Below are positions 6,731-10,674 of a stretch of 10,674 bases of DNA, in pieces (the first letter of the stretch is position 1; every line of letters begins with the position of its first letter). This stretch comes from Methanosarcina sp. GTDB lineage: Archaea > Halobacteriota > Methanosarcinia > Methanosarcinales > Methanosarcinaceae. The position numbers and the translations under genes are program-made. Below the pieces are notes generated by a model. It searched no databases. It saw only the letters and a list, made by a program, of their open reading frames with translations, and was not told the DNA's origin. Location: NCBI GenBank assembly GCA_024280975.1, contig JAMXLQ010000303.1:1-10674 (forward strand), given 5' to 3'.

Positions 6731-7153
6731 TCATAAATTGTTGTATTCTTCATCAGTTACGGGTTCCAGCCATTCTGCCGGGCCTGCGTTAGCATTTGTC
6801 TCAACGGAAAGATGTACAAACCAACTGTCAGGTGCCGCTCCATGCCAATGCTTTACATTTGGAGCTATTTTTACTACATCACCAGGATTAAGTTCCTGTG
6901 CGGGCTTTCCTTCCTCTTGATAGTAACCACGTTCACCTGTTACTAACAGAATCTGTCCTCCCGGATGCTTATGCCAGTTATTCCGACAGCCTGGTTCAAA
7001 TGTTACATTGCCGATCGGACAATTAAATTCATTATCTTTCGGCACAAGCATATTCAGCCATGCGTTACCTGTAAAATATTTACTAAACTGTTCTGGAAGT
7101 TTTTCACCTTTCGGGAAAATTACACTGTCACTTAAATTGCCTGATTCACGCAT
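6731..7153 (-). CDS. Small single-domain cupin
   Basis: This is a 140-residue cupin-2 type protein. Motif 1 is visible as G55-x5-H61-x-H63 followed by Q67 and G73, with glutamine in place of the usual glutamate. Motif 2 is P98-x3-H102, with His104 next to it. Three histidines plus Gln67 could bind one divalent metal. Such small cupins accompany aldo/keto reductases, flavodoxins and CMD-family proteins in anaerobe gene clusters; the reaction is not known. The ATG at 7153 has an excellent ribosome site, AAGGAGAT. It lies 70 bases after the alcohol dehydrogenase. A T6 tract in that gap (plus-strand A run 7201-7206) might weaken readthrough. Confidence 0.88.
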   Translation of the reverse strand: MRESGNLSDSVIFPKGEKLPEQFSKYFTGNAWLNMLVPKDNEFNCPIGNVTFEPGCRNNWHKHPGGQILLVTGERGYYQEEGKPAQELNPGDVVKIAPNVKHWHGAAPDSWFVHLSVETNANAGPAEWLEPVTDEEYNNL

Positions 7154-7223
7154 ATCTTTATCTCCTTCGAAATTTGTAAAAAATGTTCACTCAGTGGTCA
7201 AAAAATTAAAGAATTACTAGTTT

Positions 7224-8381
7224 TTATTTGTAAGATGCCCTGTAAATAGCAACGCAGTCATCAATACTAAGTTCGGTTCTGTCACAAAGGAACAGCCCGC
7301 CCATCGTATTTTTTGCGTTTTTAGCCATTGTTTCAAATTCTTCCGGCTTAGTGCCGTAATCGGACATCTTGAGGTCGGAAACGCCACATTCTTCCTGTAA
7401 TTTCACCAGCATTGTGATGAAATCCATCGGCTCTTTCGCATCCTCCATCCCCATTGCCTTTGCCATTTTTACAAACCTATCGTCGCATACGTGCCTGTCA
7501 ATAAGATGTGTAAAGTACGCTTTGCTGATCATGATAAGACCTGCACCGTGTGGAAGTTCCTGATGATAAGCCGACATTGCATGTTCCAGGGAATGCCGAC
7601 TTGTGCAACGCCCTACACACTCAACCACACCAGAAAGAGTACTTCCAAAAGCCACCTTTTCACGTGCATTCAAATCGTTCCCATTTTTAACTGCTTTTGC
7701 CAGGTTACATCCCACATTTTTTACCGCTGTAATCGCATACATGTCGCTCATTAGATTGGCGCCATTAGAAACGTAGCCTTCTACATTGTGAAATAACGCA
7801 TCGAAGCCTTGATAAGCAGTATATTTCGGCGGCACAGATGTCATAAGTTTCGGATCAACTACTGCCAGAACAGGAAACATGTTGTCATTATCAAGTCCTA
7901 TTTTTTCGTGATTTTTTTCATGTGTTACAACCGCCCATGGATCAGTTTCGGAACCTGTTCCTGCTGTTGTTGTAATGGTTATAACAGGAAGCGGTTTATG
8001 TTCCATTGCCTTCCATTTTCCCGTTCCACCAAACACATAATCCCAGTAGTCCCCATCGTTGGTGGCCATTACTGCGATAGCCTTTGCCGCATCTATACAG
8101 CTTCCGCCGCCTAAATCGACAATAAAATCACAGCTATTTTCTTTTGCAAAAGCGCTACCTGCCATAACTGTTGATCTCAAGGGATTGGCTTCAACTTTGT
8201 CAAACACTACAGTTTCTACTCCTGCTAGTTTCAACTGTTCTTCTGTTCTTGCAAGATAACCGTTTGATCTTACGGATTTCCCTTTTGAAACAACGATCAT
8301 AGCTTTTTTGCCAGGCATTTTCTGGATGTGCAGATTGTTTAATTGACCTGCCCCAAACAAAGTTCTGGTAGGTACATACAT
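7224..8381 (-). CDS. Iron-containing alcohol dehydrogenase
   Basis: This 385-residue enzyme belongs to the group III (iron-dependent) alcohol dehydrogenases and would interconvert an alcohol and an aldehyde or ketone with NAD(P)H in the cytoplasm. The nucleotide-binding half has DLGGGSCIDAAKAIA (89-103) and TTTAGTGSETDPWAV (137-151). Metal ligands fit Asp194 and His198 (GFDALFH), His263 (or His267) in RHSLEHAMSAYH, and His278 in PHGAG. The length is typical and the C-terminus complete. It resembles the butanol-dehydrogenase-like branch of anaerobic bacteria; the exact alcohol is unknown. The ATG at 8381 has only a weak ribosome site. It is the first gene after the operator pair at 8421-8494 and probably leads the operon that continues to 2731. 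Confidence 0.93.
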   Translation of the reverse strand: MYVPTRTLFGAGQLNNLHIQKMPGKKAMIVVSKGKSVRSNGYLARTEEQLKLAGVETVVFDKVEANPLRSTVMAGSAFAKENSCDFIVDLGGGSCIDAAKAIAVMATNDGDYWDYVFGGTGKWKAMEHKPLPVITITTTAGTGSETDPWAVVTHEKNHEKIGLDNDNMFPVLAVVDPKLMTSVPPKYTAYQGFDALFHNVEGYVSNGANLMSDMYAITAVKNVGCNLAKAVKNGNDLNAREKVAFGSTLSGVVECVGRCTSRHSLEHAMSAYHQELPHGAGLIMISKAYFTHLIDRHVCDDRFVKMAKAMGMEDAKEPMDFITMLVKLQEECGVSDLKMSDYGTKPEEFETMAKNAKNTMGGLFLCDRTELSIDDCVAIYRASYK

Positions 8382-8420
8382 TATAACTCATATCAAATCC
8401 TCAATTGTAAACTCAATTCT

Positions 8421-8438
8421 TGACTGACCAGTCAATCA
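8421..8438 (-). promoter_or_regulatory. TetR-type operator, alcohol dehydrogenase proximal site
   Basis: The minus strand reads TGATTGACTGGTCAGTCA, with a perfect TGACTG-AC-CAGTCA dyad at 8421-8434. It lies about 25 bases downstream of the TATA-like box at 8454-8461, where transcription should begin. A bound repressor would block initiation. Confidence 0.7.
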
Positions 8439-8453
8439 TTAAATATTTAATGT

Positions 8454-8461
8454 TACATAAA
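8454..8461 (-). promoter_or_regulatory. TATA-like box of the alcohol dehydrogenase operon
   Basis: The minus strand reads TTTATGTA. It lies between the two operator copies, as at the AKR1 promoter. The predicted transcript start near 8433 leaves a leader of about 50 bases. A second AT-rich block (8440-8450) is nearby, so the exact box is uncertain. Confidence 0.45.
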
Positions 8462-8476
8462 TGTTTGCTTTATTTC

Positions 8477-8494
8477 TGATTGACTGCTCACTCA
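8477..8494 (+). promoter_or_regulatory. TetR-type operator, alcohol dehydrogenase distal site
   Basis: TGATTGACTGCTCACTCA lies upstream of the TATA-like box and faces the opposite way from the proximal site. It differs from the minus-strand reading of 2566-2583 at one position. It also lies just past the tetR stop, so it could affect the end of that transcript. Confidence 0.68.
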
Positions 8495-8504
8495 CACGTG
8501 GGAT

Positions 8505-8511
8505 AAAAAAA
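8505..8511 (-). terminator. Poly-T tract at the end of tetR
   Basis: Seven Ts on the minus strand begin one base after the tetR stop codon (8512-8514). This is a plausible U-tract terminator of archaeal type that separates tetR from the alcohol dehydrogenase promoter. Confidence 0.4.
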
Positions 8512-9087
8512 TTACTTTTTAGTCAGATCTTTCCAGATAATCTGGAATCCATCCTCTAAAACCTTATTTTCATCCTGTGAAGGATCTGAATCAAGGATAA
8601 TGTTTACTACCGTTCTGCTAGCCTGATAAAACATTGCAATGGTCAGTTCCACAGAAAAGTCTTTGATCTCTCCCGTTTTTATTCTTCATCCACAAGCTTA
8701 TGAAGGAACACATACTCTTTCATCACTTCATCACGCGTAAACTTTGTAATATAGGGGGATGAGCAGAACTGCCCAACAAAAAGAAATTCTTCTTGAGTTT
8801 CTATTCCCCATGACTAAGTTTGACCATATTTTTTTTAATTTATCCTTGAAGGTACTCTCAACTTCAATATCTTTCCCCATAGCGTGGCTTAAGTCTCCTT
8901 TAACCTCAAAATACAGGCTGTTTATGAGATCTTCTTTCGTAGGAAAAATAATTGAAAAGGGTGCCTGTGGCTACACCTGCTCCTTTTGAAATCTGAACAG
9001 TGATGTACCGTGGAAGCCTCTTTCAGTGAAAAGCTTCAAGGCTGCTTCCATGATAGCTGTTTTTTTGTCTTCTATTTTTTCTTTCAT
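8512..9087 (-). pseudogene. TetR/AcrR-family transcriptional regulator with four single-base indels
   Basis: The repaired protein has about 191 residues, normal for TetR. From ATG 9087 it reads MKEKIEDKKTAIMEAALKLF and FTERGFHGTS. After a missing base near 9000 it continues VQISKGAGVATGTLFNYF, the recognition helix and turn. An extra base in the A5 run at 8944-8948 returns it to the first frame, PTKEDLINSLYFEVKGDL. A further net one-base gain at the C4 run 8806-8809 leads to GIETQEEFLFVGQFCSSPYI and TRDEVMKEYVFLHKLVDE. A missing base near 8684 restores the first frame through IKTGEIKDFSVELTIAMFYQ to GFQIIWKDLTKK and TAA. The changes sum to zero. Apart from them the helix-turn-helix and ligand domain are preserved, with no other stops. 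It is presumably the regulator that binds the five operators, including its own. Confidence 0.78.
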
Positions 9088-9099
9088 GCATCATCTCTA

Positions 9100-9117
9100 T
9101 AATTGACTGATTAGTCA
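9100..9117 (+). promoter_or_regulatory. TetR-type operator at the tetR promoter
   Basis: TAATTGACTGATTAGTCA matches the consensus at 15 of 18 positions. Its core TGACT-GATT-AGTCA (9104-9117) is a perfect dyad. It lies 12 bases before the tetR ATG and just after the predicted transcript start, so autorepression is likely. Confidence 0.65.
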
Positions 9118-9140
9118 GTTATTCAGTAGTATTATGTTAT

Positions 9141-9148
9141 TATAAATA
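9141..9148 (-). promoter_or_regulatory. TATA-like box of tetR
   Basis: The minus strand reads TATTTATA. The predicted start, about 25 bases downstream near 9120, abuts the operator at 9100-9117. Directly upstream lies a perfect 11-base palindrome, CTATG-G-CATAG (9151-9161), in the BRE position. Confidence 0.5.
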
Positions 9149-9238
9149 ATCTATGGCATAGTATTCTTGACTTTCATCTAGGTATTGCAGTACATGAGGG
9201 ATTTTTAGTAACTTAAGGAAAAAGTGCCCAGCGATACA

Positions 9239-9247
9239 TTTAAAAAT
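9239..9247 (+). promoter_or_regulatory. TATA-like box of pyrH
   Basis: TTTAAAAAT is centred about 32 bases before the pyrH ATG. A start 25 bases downstream would leave a leader of fewer than ten bases, so the transcript would be nearly leaderless. It is well separated from the tetR operator. Confidence 0.45.
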
Positions 9248-9274
9248 CCTAATTGTTAATGTGTAGAGATCATC

Positions 9275-9976
9275 ATGCTCATAGTACTCTCACTAGGCGG
9301 TTCAATTCTCGCAAAAAACCTTGACCCTGATCGTTTTTTAAAATATGCAAATGTTCTCCGGAAGCTCTCGAAAAAACATACTCTGCTTGTGGTAGCCGGG
9401 GGAGGAGAAGCAGCACGGAATTACATCGACACTGCAAGGGCAGTTGGTGCCGATGAGGTAACCTGCGACTATATAGGGATTGAAATTACTCGACTCAATG
9501 CGCGACTGCTTGCCGCAGCCCTCGGGCCCGATGCCTCACCGGAAATTCCGACGAATTATCTTGAAGCTGCAAAAGCTATACGTTCCGGAAAGATAGTTGT
9601 CATGGGAGGAGTTACCCCTGGCCAGACCACAGACGCCGTAGCTGCAATTCTTGCGGAGTTCCTAAGGGCAGACCTGCTGACAATTGCAACCTCGATTGAC
9701 GGAGTTTATTCCTCAGATCCCAACTGTGATCCCTCGGCAGTTAAATATGACAAAATCTCTCCTGAGAAACTCATAAACATAGTGATGGCAATCGAGATGA
9801 AAGCAGGCTCTAAATCCCCTGTTGACCCTGTAGCCGCAAAAATTATCGAACGCTGCAAACTCGATGCTCTTGTCATGGATGCCCGGGACCCTACCCTGCT
9901 AGGAGAAGTTCTCGATGGAGAAGCAGTCAAAAAATCTCCAATATCTTGCGGAACCTGGATTACAACAAAGATGTAA
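9275..9976 (+). CDS. pyrH: UMP kinase, archaeal type
   Basis: This 233-residue cytoplasmic enzyme phosphorylates UMP to UDP in pyrimidine synthesis and belongs to the amino acid kinase superfamily. Visible motifs are the N-terminal LSLGGSIL (5-12), VVAGGGEAARNYI (39-51), GGVTPGQTTDAVAAILAE (111-128) and SIDGVYSSDPN (140-150). The C-terminal half has IEMKAGSKSPVDPVAA. The shorter length and the GGVTPGQTTDA loop are typical of archaeal rather than bacterial UMP kinases. The ATG at 9275 follows GAGATCATC, a modest ribosome site; a near-leaderless transcript is also possible. It is the only plus-strand housekeeping gene here, transcribed away from tetR. The gene is intact. Confidence 0.95.
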   Translation: MLIVLSLGGSILAKNLDPDRFLKYANVLRKLSKKHTLLVVAGGGEAARNYIDTARAVGADEVTCDYIGIEITRLNARLLAAALGPDASPEIPTNYLEAAKAIRSGKIVVMGGVTPGQTTDAVAAILAEFLRADLLTIATSIDGVYSSDPNCDPSAVKYDKISPEKLINIVMAIEMKAGSKSPVDPVAAKIIERCKLDALVMDARDPTLLGEVLDGEAVKKSPISCGTWITTKM

Positions 9977-10029
9977 AGCTCAAACTAAGTAAGGCAAGAT
10001 TCAGACAGCTTTAACAGCCAAACAAAACT

Positions 10030-10070
10030 AAGTCAGAAAAATAAAAACTGACTTTAAAACCCTTATTTTT
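10030..10070 (+). terminator. Possible terminator of pyrH
   Basis: AAGTCAG (10030-10036) and CTGACTT (10048-10054) form a perfect seven-base stem with an A-rich 11-base loop. A T5 tract follows at 10066-10070. The position, 54 bases after the pyrH stop, suits a transcript end, though the stem is weak. Confidence 0.4.
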
Positions 10071-10137
10071 ACAGAAGATGAAAAATTAAACATAGAGGTT
10101 CCGACATATATTCCAATAAGGAAAAACTGACTGAAGT

Positions 10138-10172
10138 ACCGGTTTAGAGTTTAGTATTCCTACAAAACCGGT
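10138..10172. repeat. ACCGGTTT inverted repeat upstream of the exported-protein gene
   Basis: ACCGGTTT (10138-10145) and AAACCGGT (10165-10172) are perfect arms 19 bases apart. CTGAAGT also appears as a direct repeat at 10131-10137 and 10176-10182. The element lies about 50 bases before the TTG start at 10222 and may be a regulator site or an RNA hairpin in the leader. Its function is unknown. Confidence 0.45.
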
Positions 10173-10205
10173 TTCCTGAAGTTTTTATCCTGAAATTTCT
10201 GAAAG

Positions 10206-10214
10206 GGAGGAGGA
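10206..10214 (+). promoter_or_regulatory. Strong ribosome binding site that sets a TTG start
   Basis: The purine-rich run GGAGGAGGA lies about seven bases before TTG 10222. No in-frame ATG lies near it. The TTG opens a frame with a basic N-terminus and a hydrophobic signal segment, so this site determines the start. Confidence 0.6.
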
Positions 10215-10221
10215 GCCTGGC

Positions 10222-10674
10222 TTGAACTTGCCTGAAAGAAAGAGTTCTTTTAGACATAGAGGGTTTATTTTCAGCTTTTTTTTCATTCTTCTATTCAGGC
10301 CTGCTTTCGCAGCAGTATATGGAACAGCTGTTGACCAGCAAAGGCAGCAAGATGCCGTTATATTGGATTTTTTCGGACCATGAGCTTGCGGACGCTACAG
10401 TCATGTTTGAGCAACCTTTTGAAAATGCCTCTGTTGTTTTTACATTAAGTTCGGGGAAGAAACTGCTGAAATCGGAAACTTTCTTTCTTGGAGCTGTGGA
10501 GAAAGGACAAGAAGTTACAAAAATCCTGTTCTGGGGAGTTGAGGAAGATATCGGAAAAGAGAGGGATTCTTATACAGCACAGGTTTTTGTGAAAAACAAC
10601 AGCGAAAACCTTGCTTTTAGAGAACTATTTTTTTCCTACCGGAGTCCCACCCTTTCAAAGCTTAAGCTTGTGGA
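10222..10674 (+). pseudogene. Exported or membrane-anchored protein of unknown family, frameshifted and cut by the window end
   Basis: The frame begins at TTG 10222 with a basic stretch (PERKSSFRHRG) and a hydrophobic segment (FIFSFFFILLFRPAFAA), a typical signal peptide ending near residue 32. The mature part starts AVYGTAVDQQ. This frame stops at 10381-10383 after 53 codons. A second frame, open from ATG 10319 to the window edge, continues as DHELADATVMFEQPFENASV, then SSGKKLLKSETFFLGAVEKG, then NNSENLAFRELFFSYRSPT, a beta-rich sequence that suits a secreted domain. Removing one base from the A3 run at 10340-10342 or, more likely, the T6 run at 10368-10373 joins the two. No known family was recognised. 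The exact shift point is uncertain. Confidence 0.6.

Noticed and set aside
7181..7206. CACT-C-AGTG palindrome and a TGAGTGAACA half-match to the operator before the cupin
   Set aside because: Only one half resembles the operator consensus and the second arm is missing, so it is not counted as a sixth site.
8759..8989. Plus-strand open frame across tetR
   Set aside because: The minus strand here encodes the TetR helix-turn-helix and ligand domain once the indels are allowed for; the plus frame has no recognisable features.
9165..9185. TTGACTTTCA as a distal operator for tetR
   Set aside because: Only the TTGAC half fits; the dyad partner is absent.
1..10674. CRISPR arrays, tRNA or rRNA genes, insertion sequences or integrases
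   Set aside because: No regularly spaced repeats, cloverleaf-like segments, rRNA-like stretches, transposase motifs or terminal inverted repeats were seen.

Overview
The window looks like a methanogenic archaeon of the Methanosarcina type. Three things point that way: an archaeal-type UMP kinase, the nickel-pincer cofactor genes larB and larC, and AT-rich TATA-like boxes about 25 bases before the expected transcript starts. The genus is inferred from overall resemblance, not from a database search.

Layout. The minus strand carries nearly everything from 1 to 9087. At the left end are larC (5' part only) and larB, probably one operon with a promoter near 1050. Next is a long aldo/keto reductase with two 4Fe-4S motifs (AKR1, 1317-2519) and its own regulated promoter. 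Then comes a redox island read leftward in the order tetR (8512-9087), iron-containing alcohol dehydrogenase, cupin, cysteine-motif flavoprotein, flavodoxin, second ferredoxin-type aldo/keto reductase (AKR2), tandem carboxymuconolactone-decarboxylase-family protein, and a second small flavoprotein (2731-3269). The plus strand carries pyrH (9275-9976) and the start of an exported protein (10222 to the window end).

Regulation. A dyad-like 18-base element close to TGATTGACTGCTCAGTCA occurs five times, each time at a promoter of this set: once before tetR, twice before the alcohol dehydrogenase and twice before AKR1. At the last two promoters the copies flank a TATA-like box and face opposite ways. 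The simplest reading is a self-repressing TetR regulator that controls the alcohol dehydrogenase operon and AKR1. The element before AKR1 lies next to a short remnant of a tetR 3' end, so this regulatory segment was apparently copied.

Integrity. Five genes (both small Cys-motif flavoproteins, AKR2, tetR and the exported protein) are broken by single-base indels. Several of these lie in A/T runs, and the protein reads cleanly across each one if a base is added or removed. This could be sequencing error, recent gene decay or, least likely, recoding. Coordinates for these genes are given for the whole repaired gene.

Function. Aldehyde, quinone or flavin-linked reductases, a cupin and a CMD-family protein under a TetR repressor suggest an inducible reductive detoxification or small-carbonyl metabolism island, probably acquired from anaerobic bacteria. 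The substrate cannot be read from the sequence.
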